Of a DNA stretch of 64,000 bases, positions 13,201 through 24,374 are shown in pieces. The notes under the pieces were generated by a model. The model did no database searches. It was not told the origin of the DNA and saw only the letters and a list, made by a program, of their open reading frames with translations. Position 1 is the first letter of the stretch. Every line of letters starts with the position of its first letter. This DNA comes from Prosapia bicincta (Eukaryota; Arthropoda; Insecta; Hemiptera; Cercopidae). The stretch spans positions 20,217,067 to 20,281,066 of the forward strand of contig JBAIZL010000002.1 of assembly GCA_036971475.1 (NCBI GenBank), in the 5' to 3' direction. The position numbers were made by a program, and so were the translations under genes.

Positions 13201-16200
13201 ATTAGGAGTCGGTAACAGTTTTGACATACCTATTGAGGTAGAGTATAAATTGGTAGCTGTTTTACAGAGATGGTGTCTAAAGTCTCGGTTTGATGGAGAA
13301 CATACCTGGACAATATGTATAATGGCCTTGACGGTTTCTGCGTAGCTATTTTGGTACGCGTTGATAGCTATAATTATGTCTAGGGCTTAAAGCTTTTGCC
13401 GGTGCCTTCACTAACCATAACCCATTTGACTTCGGTGTAGATGTTGGTTGATTAGCGTAAGTTTTTCATTTTGATTAGCTGAAACACTGATCTGGGCATA
13501 GCCGCCATAGCCTATTTGGACTTGGTGTCAATGCTGTTCGTTTGAACTTCGCGTATGTTGGTTGGTTAAACGATGCGTAAGACAGTAGTTCAGTTGAAAC
13601 GTTGGTTATTTGATCTAGCCTACACAGGTCTTAGCCACCACAGCCCTTTTGAACTCGGTATCAACATTACAGCCATCTTGTTCTCCACCTGGATGACGTC
13701 ATATTCAGGTATATGACCCATCGTCAGGCTATGGTTTGGATATATTGTGTTGGCCCTAGTCGTGATTTGCATCGTATACTATGTGATAATGATTAACCGG
13801 GCTATGTATCAGGTATTATGTGGTAATTTGTGGGATAGTGTGTGATATCAATTAGTTAAACTATACACTGGATATAATGTGTTATACTTTGTAGGCCCAT
13901 GTCTTCTTAGCATAATATCTATGCAAACTTACACACATATATGTTTAACACATTATGTATTCTATTATGTATTTAGGCTTAACACAGTATGATAGCATGC
14001 ATGTTGGCTTACCATAGTATTTCTGTAGGTTTACACGCATATTTGTTTAACAGCGTATATATGGCTATTTAGAGTATATTGCATGCTGGTTTAACATAGT
14101 ATATATGCCTATATTGGTTAGTATTGTATGTATATAGGCTGCGTGACTTTTTTTTAATTATATTGTAGTATTTGCTGACCGTCATGGGCGTGATAGGTTA
14201 TGCATTGTTAGCTATACGATATAGTACTTCCCATATTATACAGTCACCTGCCAGAGGTTCTACCTGATAGACGGGGTGAAAATGTGTGTCAGGCTCTGAT
14301 CACATAAGCTTAGGCCTGTTTTTTACCGACATAGTAGGCCTTATGGATACAGTGTGTTAATCATTAGCGAGGCCTCTGGATACTATATGTTAACCCTTCG
14401 TCAGGTTATGCATCGGATACTATGTGTTATTGATCAGGTATTATGTGGTAATTTGTAGGATAGTGTGTGATAGCCCTTTAGCTAAACTATGCGTTGGATA
14501 TAATTTGTAGGCCCTTGTCGGCTTAGCATAATATGTATGCTGGCTTACACACATGTTTGTTTAACGCATTATGTGGGCCTAACATAGTATATACGCCTGT
14601 GTGGGGTATCGGCCTAATACAGGGTGTATAGGTTAACCTGCATATTGGTTTAACAACGTATATATGGCTATTTAGAGTATATTGCATGCTGTTTTAACAA
14701 AGTATATATGCCTGAATGTTGGCTTAGCACTGTATGTATATAGGTTGCGTAACTTTTTTTTAATTATATTGTAATATTTGTTGACCGTCTTGGGCGTGCT
14801 AGGTTATGCATTGGTAGATGTACCCTATAGTACTTCCCATATTATTCGATTGCCTGGCTCTACCTGATAGACAAGGTGAAAATAGCTCAGATCATATAGG
14901 CTTTGGGCGGTGGTTTACCGACATAGTAGGCACATTTAGGGATTAGTGTAAGTCGGCTTAGCATAGTATGTATGCAGGTTTACATGCATATTTGTTTAAT
15001 ACATTATGTGGACTATCACGTATGTTGGCTTAACACGGTATATACGAATATGTATGATAGCATGCATGTTGGCTTAGCATCGTTTTAGAATCATTTTATA
15101 ACATATATTTATTCTCGTTTTGTGATAGGCCTCTTTATTAGTGTTTCTACATATATACCTTTATATCTAGATACATTTGCAGCTATAGGATATATCCATT
15201 GAGGCTATTTGATTATTTACATTGATTTCTGATTATATATATGTAGGCCTTGGGTTCTTCTGTCTGTCCAGGTGCTTACTTCTCCTATCTGCCCATATCC
15301 TTACTTCTTCTATGTATCCATGTACTTGCTTCTTCTATCTGCCCAAGTCCGTGCTTCTCATATCTGTCCAAGTCCTTACTTCTTCTATCTGTCCAACTAC
15401 TCGCTTCTTCTATTTGTCCTGGTACTTGCATATTCTATCTGTCCAGGTCTTTGGTTCTTCTATGTGTCCATGTATTTGCTTCTTCTATCTGTCCAGGTCA
15501 GGGACCTCATCCTATCTGGCAAGGCTTCTCCTATCTGTCCATATCCCTGCTTCTTCTATCTGTCCAGGTACTTGCTTCTTCTATCCGTCCAGGTCCTTAC
15601 TTCTCTTATCTGTTCATGTCCTTGCTTCTTCCGTCTGTCCAAGTCTTGGTTCCTCTACGTGCCGAAGTCCTTGGTTCTTTTATCTGTCCAGATATTTGTT
15701 TCTTCTATCTGTCCGGGACGTTACTCCGTATACCAGTCCAGGTATTTGCTTCTTCTATTTGTCCAGGTTCTTGCTTCTTCTGTCTGCACACGTATTTGAT
15801 TCTTCTATGTGTCCAGGTTCTTGCTCTCTTATCTGCAAAGGTATTTATTTTTTTGTACAGGTAACTGCTTATTATTTTTATAATATGAAAATAGACCACC
15901 GGTAGCTATTTGTCTTTGCGGTTCTAGGGATTTGCGTTATCTCTGCATGCCTGCACATGTAGGTCAAACGTATTCACTCAAGCGATAAGGCTTTGTTACA
16001 CTGTTTATTTTTTTTTTACCTTTGGAGGTGGGCCCTACTAGATACCTCTGTTGCTATACCAGGTATGTTTTTAGATATTTTGTTTTTAATGCGCTGGCCC
16101 GTCAGGGTTCGAGTGAGCGGCCTACGCGGCATTTAACATTCAACTTGTATCCCTCATTACCCTGGGTTATACCGTTCATTTTAGGGTGGGCCTACCGCCT

Positions 16201-19200
16201 GCGTTGATATTTCATATATTAAACAGTTATATCTTAAGATAACCCCACACCGGTAGCTACCTCCGGGGAGGATGTCCCGGGGGTTGTTGCGTCATATGCC
16301 TGATTTGGTTTTTTTTCCATTAATTACCTCTAGAAGTAGTCAAATACACCTCATAGTCTATGATCATGGTCATTCAGAGCCGCCTTCATTCATTCAGACC
16401 CGCCTTCATTCATGATGGACCTGCATGCTTTTGATATTACCCTATGGGTTGGTTGGGTTGGATCCAATAACCACCACTAGACGTAGTCAATTAGGCCCCT
16501 GGTCCATGCTCAAGGTCATTCAGAGTCGTCTTTAATCATTTAGGTAAGTGGGTCGGATTTTATTTCTTCGAAAAACTACCCTTAGGTGAAACTACCCCTT
16601 CCGTCGCGATAATACACTCTAGGCCCGCCCTATCAGTCAAGACACGTTTTTCCAAAAATTTTTCGAAAACTACCCCCCACCCCCTAATCCACCCCCTGAG
16701 CTACCCCCGGAGATGGTCCTGACCGTAGCCGAGGTCACCCCCCACACGTAGGTTAGGTTAGGTTTGATCAAAATTTGGCTAGCTTAGGTTAGTGGGTTGA
16801 AAATAATTTTTTTCTAAAAACTACCCTTAGGTGAAACTACCCCTTCCGTCGCGATAATACACTCTAGGCCCGCCCTATCAGTCAAGACACGTTTTTCCAA
16901 AATTTTTTCGAAAACTACCCCCCACCCCCCAATCCACCCCTGAGCTACCCCCGGAGATGGTCCTATACGTAGCCGAGATCACCCCCCACACGTAGGTTAG
17001 GTTAGGTTTGATCAAATTTGGCTAGCTTAGGTTAGTGGGTGGAAAATATTTTTTTTCGAAAAACTACCCCCCACCCCTCTGGACGTGGTCAAAACCACCC
17101 CTAAGGCTACGATCAGGTAGGCGTCAACCCCCTACGTCATCCGAAACTACCCCTATAGTCCTAGGTTACGTAGCGGCCGAGTTAGGGGTGGCTGTCCCAA
17201 TCTAAACCGAATCTTACTATTATTCAATAAATTATTCCTGTAATTAGTGTATATTATTTAATAATAAATATATATATATAGATATATATAGATAATGATA
17301 TATATAGATATATCACTTTCACTATATGTACTTAAACAAGAATCTTGCTTTGTATTTGTGCGAGATAACTTTCAAAAATTGATAGTATCTCCATTGTCGT
17401 GCATCAATTCGGCTGTCATTTGATGTTCGACAGTTAAGATACTATCAACCTTTGAAAGTTAACTCTCATAAGTACCAAGTAAAAACAATGTAAGAACATT
17501 GTAATAGTGAAAGTGATAAGTCAATATAAGAAAAAGAGGGTTGCAAAGTTATATACATATACACACCTCTAATATTATAAATATATTATTTATTATAATA
17601 ATAATATAAATAATATAATAAATAAATATAAATATATTATTATAATATATAAACATATATTACATACAATATTATATATGTATATTATAATTACATAAAT
17701 ATATTACATACTATATTACACATAATACATAATATCTTACATAAATATATTATTTAATAAATATTTTAATATTAATAAACATTTTAAAACATGTATAAAA
17801 TCAGGTGTCTAAGTTCTGTCCGTAGAGTAAAAATTATATGTATAAAGTTAAAATTTTGAAGATTGTGGAAGCACATTGAAAAAATAAACGTAGTCAGATG
17901 GAACTCGCTAGTTAGAAATGTCTAATCAACACGAACAGCCCTCCAAGAAACGTCGCTAACGCTACTAAATATTAGGTTTTGCAGTGAAAAATATAGTATT
18001 ATTGACTTTAATTGAAAAACAAGTAATATAAACAAACATTTAAAGTCAATTCCTACCCAGGTCAACAAAAAAACATTTTATTTTAATTACTTTTTATTAA
18101 ATAATTAAAATTTATATAAATAAAGTAAATAGCCTATGCGTTAAAAAACAGATGTTCTACCACACAACATAAAATCCGCTGTTTTAGGAAATCATATGTT
18201 AGCCATTAAGCCATTAGGCCATGTAAGCATCATATTTTCCCATGTAAGCAAAATGGGATGCAATAACTGTATTGCATTTTTATGAATAGCTTGTCTCCAA
18301 TTTAAAGATAAAATTAATAATTAAATTCTAATAATGAATCAATAGTTGAAAAGCTGTAATATCATCAAGTGTCATCCCCTACAAGTTAAAAAAAAATATA
18401 TATTTGAACCCGAGTGGACCAATAAAACGTATATTATTAACGACTGAATATTTGAACTATATACATAGTAATAGAAAAAATTGGAAATATAGATCTGACA
18501 TAAGGTATAAACATTGTTTCCGTTTCATGGTAGCTGTTCATATACAGGTTTTTGTGACTTCAAATTTTGAAGTCTAAAGGTTTTTACTATAATGATTTGA
18601 TTAGAATATATTAGTTGAAGAGAAAAACACGATTTAAATTTCATTTTTCCTTATACATACAGACTTCAATGTTAGCAATATTCCTTTGATTAAGGTGCCT
18701 ATAGCTTCAAAACCCACCTGAAACACACATCCTCATACCTTACATACCTGGTAGTAATGTTTTAATAGAAAATAAAACAACTTGTAAAAGCTTTTTTGTT
18801 CCGTATAACGTCATGACCTCCCAGACAGCATACTCGGGACAAACTGCAAATCGACTGTGTTACGAAAACATAAATCCGTACATCGACTGATACTAAAGTC
18901 CTCGTCATTTTAACTAAAGTTGTAAATAGTTCTATTCCTTGTAACCATAATAGCAGCTTCACATCTTGAACCCGTTGTGGGTGCGTTGTGTGTTAGCTTA
19001 CTCCGACTTGGGATATTCCCAAGCTTGCTACAGCAATGGTAACAAAATAACTATGTGTATAGACCAGCTGACTCACATATGCGCCATACGGTCTCTTTCC
19101 CTGGTCCAACGTCTCACATATGCCCCGCTCGGGGTAGTTGAAATGGACTGACGGATCTTATTTGCGACATTGTTTGCGTGTTACTTTTATTCCTCTGAAA

Positions 19201-22200
19201 AATCCGTGGTTTATTTTAACGGATTGATATATTCGTATCTGTCTAAGGACATGTATCTGTGCATGGACAAAATAAATAAAGCTGCGTGGATTGACCAGAT
19301 ATTGTTTGAAATGATGAAGAACCTGGGAGGCACTGCTAAAGAGGCGTTCCTCAAAATAATCAACCTAGCTTGGAGTAAACACATTCCACAACATTGGAGG
19401 AAAGGTGAGATAGTTCCGATTCTGAAAACGGGGAAGCCAGCTAGCAACACAAGTAGTTACCGACCAATTACACTTACTAGCGCCACATGCAAAGTAGCAG
19501 AAAGGATGGTTCCAACCCGACTGAACTAATTCCTCGAATTACATAATGTAATAGACGATGTACAAGCAGGATTTAGGATAAAGCACATCACAATGGACCA
19601 TGTTGTTTATCTCTCCCAATGCATAAAAGATGGTTACCATCATAAAATGCCTTTTTTGCGGTCTTGGTGGATCTGAAAACTGCATACGACACAGTATGTA
19701 GACAAATGCTATTACATAAGCTATCTCAGAATGGAGTGACTGGCAACCTATTCGCATGGATTAGGTCCTTTCTTTCCCAAAGACTAATCAGAACATGTTT
19801 TGCAGGTGCTACTTCCAAATATCATCTTCACTAGCAGGGCTTAGCACAGGGAGCGGTTCTAAGTTGTAGAATTTTTAACCTGACGATCAACGACAGAAGT
19901 GTCCCGGGGGTGGAAGCCATGCTGTATGCCGATGATTTAATTATGTGGGCTACCAGTAGCAACATCAAGTCTCTGGAAAATACTCTTAACGCCACCCTAT
20001 CAAAACTTGAACAATGGGCAAATGAAAATGCAATGGCAGTAAATCATTCGAAGACTACATTCCAGCTGTTATCTCGGCCCACCAAGCGCCAACATTTAAT
20101 CTTAAAATACAAAGGTAAAGTTCTTGATGAACACAACATTTCTAAATACTTGGGAGTCTCAATAGACAGAAAACTAACTTGGAAACCGCATATAGAAGAC
20201 TGTACCCAAAGAGCTATCAAGAGGTCAAAAATATTAAAACGACTTACGGCCACTACTTTGAGTGCAAAAAAGATGTCCTCATTGCAGCATATAAAAGTTA
20301 TGTCAGGTCAATCCTCGAATACGGAGCTGAGGCAACTATTACAGCATCAAGTGCAACTTCACGCATATTAGAGATCACCCAGAACGTCGCCCTTTGAGTT
20401 ATAACAGGGGCCCCAAAATCTACACCTCTTGCTGCAATGATGGCCTAAACCCAAATCGAACCTATTCCAACTAGAAGAAGCAAACTAATAATCAATTTTT
20501 GGGAGCGGTACAAGAGGACATATAGCCATCGTTGGACAAATTACAGGCACGCGACCGAAAGGCTAAAAACCCAAAAAGCCTCACTATCCGTGTACAACGA
20601 TTTCCTAAATAAATACAACATTCAGCCAGGAGTATCAGCTCAACCGGTTCAACATTTAACCTTTAATAACCTTCCATCAGCTAATCTAAAACTACAAAAC
20701 CACAATGCTTGGAAAATTCTATCTATTACCTCTGAACTAAGGGCAGCTGCCCTGGAAACTATGAAACTATTAATTCCAACTTCCCACCAGATGACTGGCT
20801 ACACATCTACACGGATGGATCGTTAGCAAGCGGTGTTACAGGAGCTGGATTCCACAGCCGACTATTCGAGGGGACTATGGCCGTTGGCAGTAACCAGAGC
20901 AATTATGATGGGGAAGTTGAAGCTACCTTGGCAGCGTCTATTTAACTCTCACAAATCGAAGGGCCTATAAGGCTGTATTTCTTGTGGACTCCGTGGCCGC
21001 AATACAGGGAGTCGCTAGCAACAGACAAGTGGAATGCCACCGAACACTCTCCTGTAGAAAACAACTAGACTCCCTTCAAGAAAATGGTTGTCAAATTCAC
21101 ATTCAGTGGGTGCCAAGTCATGTCAATATAGAAGGACACGAGAAAGCCGACACTCTCGCCAAACAGGGAGCCGCTTTACCACAGCCACTTACCTCGACCT
21201 CTTTTCAATCAGTGAAAATACAGATAAACTCAGCTTTAAATCGCAGCACGAGAGAAAACTTAATCAGGGACTCTCACAAAACTCATCACCAAAGGACCAA
21301 CCGTAGCCTTTCCCGCCGCACAGGTGTAGCACTGTTCCGCCTGGCTACTGGACACGACTACCTGGCGGCACACCTCCACAAGATTCGTGTCCTCCAACTG
21401 CGTGTTTAGCGGAAACGGAACCATCGATGGGGATCACCTCCTCACATGCCCTTCCTTGCACCACATCCAGTCAGACGAAGAGTACAATGAAGGAAGTCTC
21501 TCTCGATTGTACTGGTCAGCGCGCCACTAAAAGGCTCAGCAGCCAAGTGTGGGCTTTAGCTAGTAAGTAAATAAGTCTATGGACATGTCTGACTTTAATG
21601 TGGAATATTTGGTCTCTCATTTATCAAGGACAATGGCGTCAAAATACAGTTGACACTCTTGTTTATTCCTTCGTGCCACTGCGGCGGTTTTTTTTATGAA
21701 TGATCACGTTTTACTAGGTTTACTCGAAATGACATTTATCAGGAAAAATGTAAAAGTGTCGCAAGTGATGGGTGCGTTTGTAAATATGCTTTACTGTGTA
21801 TGCCCCAATAAAAACATATTTTGTCTCTGTTACAATATTATTTATACTGCATATTTTTGCATTATTTAAGCCTATGTAAGCAATATGTCTAGCATGACTA
21901 GTCAAGAGGGGTTTAAAACATCAAAAACAAAATATACATTCAGCAAACATACTTGTAAGGTTTGTATGTAGTATAATAACTTATTACAACAACATTCCGT
22001 TTTTGGTCTGTAACGAAGGTCGGATCCACATTGGCGCGGTATGTGTGATAAGATCGAACGAACTCTTACCGCCGGTCTGTTGTGAGAAATCAGACGATAA
22101 ACAAATATCTGTCATCCAGTGGCAAAACCAATCGTAAATTCTTTTTAAATATGCAAAAATCAATTATACTAACGCCTTGTATTAGGTAATACGAGTATAT

Positions 22201-23516
22201 TAGTAAATTAAAAAATACAAAGAAAATTCTTGCTAAAAAATCAAAAAACTATAAATGTTTGTTTGTGTTCCGGATGCCATTGAGTTCACACATTCAAACG
22301 GAACCTTTCTATTGTTGCATTGTGAAGAAAAGAGTGCATAAGCTGAATTGTTACCAGATTATTAGATTTTCCCCACCAAAAATCGTATTTCCACAACACG
22401 ATAACCAACAATATTCGTGAAGTACCTAACAACACAGTATTTTGGACCAAACTAGCATCACAAAACTATCATTAGTTATAACATAAATCCGTTTGGAATT
22501 CTTTAGAGTCACGTCTGTAGAAAATGGTGTTTTTCTAAATCTTCAAAATGTATGTTAAAAAAATAAACCATTTATAAGGATCTGTTAGAAATGGCTATGA
22601 AAGCAGCCAGAACAAAGGAACTATTTTGAAGGGCACATTTCTTTAATTCAGGTGTATTTACCGTCACATTGAAACCGTCTTGATTAAAAGCGAGGAGAAC
22701 TAAATGTATAGTTTATTTTATTGAAAGAAATACTTTTGATGTTTTAATTAAACATTAACTACATTTTTTTTATTCTTTAGCTTGTTTTCGTTGCAGTTAA
22801 ACAGCGACTACAAACTTTAGGTGGACTACACAGAGCCGTGTATTATCTGTTTTAGTCTGCATTATATATATACGTGTTCAACCACTTTTACTACTATGAT
22901 TTATAAATAATAGATATAGAAATAAGTCATCAAAACCACAAATAGGATTTTAATTAATTTACTTCAAGTATATAGATATTATTAATAACTTTGTATACCA
23001 TTAACGTGGTAGTGATACTTTACTAAGGTTATACGCTATTCAAAGAAGAAACCGTATCCCGCACTACGTCTCAACCGCCTATTGTTACATTTAGTTTCAC
23101 AATAGGAACTCATTTCCCCAGGTTGAGTCGACCTGGGCGCTGAAACAGTCCACATAAATTCTTCAAATAAACCATTTCAGATCTTGAAACTAAAAACGTT
23201 CTTTAGCGTTTAGTCGTCGTGTATAGTCTACTTTTTTTTAAATCGCAAGTAAATTATTCGATTGTATTTTTAAAATGTTTTAGGGAAATTTCAAATATTG
23301 TCTATATTTTTTCTGATTTTAAATTTTTTCATTGAATCACGGTATGGTTTTTTTAATGTAAGCAGTTGTCGGTAACTGAATTTTATTCTGTTTCAGTGTA
23401 TATATCATAGCGACTGCTGTCCGGAACCGAAGATGACTTGCGAGTACAACATTAAGAGGAAACAAGATGTATGCAAACCTCTAAAGAAGAGAACTGTGGA
23501 ATTCTTGACGTTGTAG
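5166..23516 (+). CDS. Gene A: secreted six-cysteine knottin-like peptide (68 aa, two exons)
   Basis: Join 5166-5252 with 23397-23516. The start ATG opens a hydrophobic signal peptide (residues about 2-18). Mature cysteines are at 23, 30, 36, 37, 44 and 55, giving C-x6-C-x5-CC-x6-C-x10-C, the inhibitor cystine knot order. The donor (GAG|GTAAGT) and acceptor (TTCTGTTTCAG|TGT) are canonical, and the phase-0 intron falls just before the second cysteine, exactly as in genes B, C and D. The C-terminal tail after the last cysteine is basic and hydrophobic and ends at TAG; an AATAAA follows 34 bases later. Unlike its paralogues it lacks the extra N-terminal cysteine. Knottins include ion-channel toxins, protease inhibitors, antimicrobial and hormone-like peptides; the fold alone does not say which. 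The intron is unusually long (about 18 kb) and holds the giant palindrome. Confidence 0.78.
5253..6045. other. Intron of gene A, proximal part, no gene seen
   Basis: AT-rich DNA. An open stretch at 5482-5694 follows an acceptor-like TTTCAG but ends without a knottin cysteine pattern or recognisable domain, so I do not call it. Confidence 0.5.
6050..6110. repeat. (AT)n microsatellite
   Basis: About 60 bp of AT dinucleotides directly at the 3' side of the minus-strand non-LTR fragment. It may have grown from that element's simple-sequence tail. Confidence 0.9.
6112..7020 (-). mobile_element. Non-LTR retrotransposon fragment, RNase H domain and C-terminus
   Basis: The minus strand encodes an RNase H domain of the kind found in I/Jockey-superfamily ORF2. 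YRDGSS supplies the first catalytic Asp, FFVDSQAA the central Asp, and QWIPSHVGIYGNERAD the C-terminal motif. Downstream, read-through with frame breaks gives GHDYLAAHLHRIGV and a Cys/His-rich end. No reverse transcriptase remains, so the copy is 5'-truncated. The same RNase H family recurs at 20820-21500 (GHDYLAAHLHKIRV, shared QP and QS words), so these are two copies of one family. It is dead and lies in the gene A intron. Confidence 0.85.
7038..7143. repeat. Small AT-rich palindrome (MITE-like)
   Basis: Two arms of about 50 bp, beginning ACAACATAGGTTATTCAAAT and ending with its near-complement ...AACTTATGTTGT, meet around 7090. It is flanked on both sides by AT microsatellite. This is a foldback structure with no coding sequence. 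Confidence 0.6.
7170..7232. repeat. (AT)n(GT)n microsatellite
   Basis: A pure AT run passes into a short GT run. Confidence 0.9.
7307..7420. repeat. Hairpin insertion with hammerhead-like core
   Basis: Two 45-50-base arms (AATAATACACTCAAAGC... and ...GCTTTGAGTGTATTATT) face each other. On the plus strand the right arm reads CTGAGGA (7381-7387), T, GTTGGT, a 7-base loop, ACCAAC, GAAA (7408-7411). This is the catalytic-core order of a hammerhead ribozyme, but with one extra T before stem II. The minus-strand copy has lost the first core box. The block is absent from the mirror position in the right arm of the giant palindrome, so it is an insertion into one arm (or a clean loss from the other). 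Confidence 0.55.
7581..8095 (+). repeat. 240-bp subterminal tandem repeat of the left arm (mirrored at about 16555-17075)
   Basis: GGGTAGTTT(A/T)TCGAA starts near 7581, 7820 and 8066, a period of about 240 bp with just over two copies. Each unit includes CAACCCACTAACCTAAGC and three tandem AACCT words (AACCTAACCTAACCTA), which match the insect telomeric pentamer TTAGG on the other strand. A third partial copy sits in the spacer near 12320-12380. Confidence 0.7.
8830..9845 (+). repeat. 25-bp minisatellite in the left arm, about 40 units
   Basis: The unit is approximately TAGAAGAAGCAAGGACCTGG followed by ACAGA. Spacing between TAGAAGAAG words is 25 bp (for example 9431, 9456, 9481, 9506). Because 25 is not a multiple of three and the unit lacks stops on its reverse strand, all three minus frames stay open for 230-330 codons. 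These long frames are not genes. Confidence 0.9.
10166..11345 (+). repeat. Direct duplication of about 600 bp in the left arm (mirrored at about 13770-14935)
   Basis: CCTACTATGTCGGTAAA occurs at about 10166 and 10766 and is followed in both by CTGACACACATTT, ATGGGAAGTACTATAT, CATAACCTATCACGCCCA, TTAAAAAAAAGT and a run of CTATGTTAA-type words. The right arm carries the same pair in reverse. Confidence 0.75.
12113..12280. repeat. Perfect 30-bp hairpin in the palindrome spacer
   Basis: 12113-12142 and 12251-12280 are exact reverse complements (starting CGCCTGCATCATCC), enclosing a 108-bp loop. The loop contains TGCGAGTTAACTATCAAAGG and CGTATCTCCAT, which resemble the hairpin at 17359-17470. The sequence after the hairpin is a diverged third copy of the palindrome's terminal region. 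Confidence 0.8.
12450..13140. repeat. Spacer minisatellite of the giant palindrome
   Basis: Degenerate units of roughly 42-46 bp built from GTAGCTGTCTTTACG and TAGCTATT(A/G)TGATGG words. Two longer units around 12780-13010 repeat almost exactly (TATGATAGGGTATGTATTGG twice). This spacer is not palindromic overall. No gene is seen. Confidence 0.6.
13144..17217 (-). repeat. Right arm of the giant palindrome
   Basis: About 4.07 kb, the reverse complement of the left arm from GAAGATATCGCTTAAGG outward to CCCAATCTAAACCGAATCTT. It differs from the left arm by single-base changes and by loss of about 450 bp within the 25-bp array. Confidence 0.85.
15250..15840 (-). repeat. 25-bp minisatellite in the right arm, about 23 units
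   Basis: Reverse complement of the left-arm array but about 450 bp shorter, showing unit loss or gain since the arms were last identical. The three open plus frames here are repeat artefacts. Confidence 0.9.
17359..17470. repeat. Imperfect hairpin beside the giant palindrome
   Basis: GCGAGATAACTTTCAAA...GATAGTATCTCC pairs with GATACTATC...TTTGAAAGTTAACTC. Its left arm is related to the loop sequence inside the palindrome spacer at about 12185-12215. Confidence 0.55.
17570..17800. repeat. Low-complexity AT-rich tract
   Basis: Almost entirely A and T with ATATTAT, ATAAATAT and TTACATA words. No other structure. Confidence 0.8.
17990..18500 (+). repeat. Dispersed repeat, copy 1 (second copy at 63290-63780)
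   Basis: Collinear with the far right of the window: TTTTATTTTAATTACTTTTT, GTTCTACCACA, AACATAAAATC, GCTGTTTTA, AATCATATGTTA, AAGTGTCATC and AGGTTAAAAAAAA-type words recur in the same order and orientation. The right-hand copy is the 5' flank of gene D, so this may be a relic of a segmental duplication within the cluster or an unclassified transposon. Confidence 0.6.
19205..21560 (+). mobile_element. Degenerate non-LTR retrotransposon (I/Jockey-like ORF2 with RNase H)
   Basis: Broken frames give reverse transcriptase in order: PILKTGKPASNTSSYRPITL (about 19420), QAGFR (19565), YADDL (19923) and KYLGVSIDRKLTWKPHI (about 20145). RNase H follows: YTDGSLASG (about 20812), FLVDSVAAI (20980) and WVPSHVNIEGHEKADTLAKQ (21105). 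The end is GHDYLAAHLH and a Cys/His-poor tail. Stops and frameshifts interrupt it at least at 19528, 19670, 20400 and 20825. No ORF1 or endonuclease is seen upstream, so it is 5'-truncated as well as dead. It is the same family as 6112-7020. Confidence 0.9.
21570..23390. other. Distal intron of gene A, no gene seen
   Basis: AT-rich DNA without repeats or frames I can support, ending in the pyrimidine tract and AG acceptor of gene A exon 2. Confidence 0.5.
23397..23516 (+). CDS. Gene A exon 2: knottin core and stop
   Basis: Encodes 39 residues plus stop: five cysteines in the pattern C-x5-CC-x6-C-x10-C, then a lysine-rich tail. It opens directly after a polypyrimidine-AG acceptor. The DCC word is shared with exon 2 of genes C and D. 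Confidence 0.82.
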   Translation, partial: CIYHSDCCPEPKMTCEYNIKRKQDVCKPLKKRTVEFLTL

Positions 23517-23549
23517 TTTTCATACCTACATTAGCCATCACATGTTCAA

Positions 23550-23555
23550 AATAAA
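23550..23555 (+). promoter_or_regulatory. Polyadenylation signal of gene A
   Basis: AATAAA 34 bases after the gene A stop codon, in a T-rich 3' flank. Position and match are typical, but no transcript data exist here. Confidence 0.55.
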
Positions 23556-23826
23556 TTGTAGATGTTCAACTTTCTTTCATGTGTTTGAAATGTTGTTTCA
23601 TAAGTTTGGAGCAATATTTTCCTGTCTAATACCGTTTTGTGTATTCCCTGAGACCCAATATTTCCCAGAAACAAATATTACCCTGAGAACTGATTTTGAT
23701 GAAATTAGTTGCCTATAAACCCAGTTGTATCCTTATTTCGATAAATATATCTTAAAGTATCGCAGTAACAATAAGCCCAATAACATTTCAATAACCCAAT
23801 TAAGAGATCTATATATATATTTAAAT

Positions 23827-24000
23827 GAAATTGTGTATGTATGTATATATATTTATGTATGAATGTGTGTATGTATGTATGTGTGTATGTATGTATGTGT
23901 ATGTATGAATGTATGTATGTATTTATGAATGTATGTATGTATGTATGTATGAATGTATGTATGTATGTATATATGCATGTATGTATAAATCTTTGTATTT
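23827..24000. repeat. (TATG)n microsatellite
   Basis: TATG/TATA tetranucleotides with GAATG interruptions. Confidence 0.92.
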
Positions 24001-24059
24001 ATGTTTTTTTCTTTGGCGAAAAACCAATTGTGGTTATCAACGCCAAACAAAATCTAACA

Positions 24060-24365
24060 CGGAACGCAATATTTTAAATAAAACCAAATAAATTTAAATA
24101 CAACAAATAATACAAAACACAAACAACAACAATAAATATAAAAAAACAACAATAAATCTATAACAATGAAAACATTCTTAAAAATCTATAAATAACAACA
24201 AAGAACAATATAACAGTAAATAAATAATAACAATATGTGAAACAATAATAGGTAACAATTTACCAATAAATAAATCTCAATAACAATAACAAGAACACAA
24301 AATAAATTAAATTAAAATAAATAAAATAAACAGAGAATTATATGTATAAATTTAAAAAAAAAATT
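24060..24365. repeat. A-rich low-complexity tract (AAC/AAT words)
   Basis: Built of CAACAATAA, AAATAAAT and similar words. It abuts the 3' end of the minus-strand non-LTR element and may be its degenerate poly(A)-like tail. Confidence 0.6.
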
Positions 24366-24374
24366 ATTTGTGTA

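Larger units (their letters stand above)
7262..17268. mobile_element. Giant inverted repeat (about 10 kb), possible foldback element
   Basis: The left arm (7421-12112) and right arm (13144-17217) are reverse complements with only scattered differences over more than 4 kb, separated by a 1031-bp spacer. Homology continues beyond the GGATTCGGTTTAGATTGGG terminus into flanking AATAATTTATTGAATAAT on both sides. The arms consist of nested satellites: a 240-bp subterminal tandem, a 25-bp array and a 600-bp duplication. No transposase, integrase or polymerase is recognisable, so assignment to a foldback-type DNA transposon is inference. A recent inverted duplication, or a palindrome kept uniform by gene conversion, fits equally well. 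It lies inside the intron of gene A. Confidence 0.75.
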
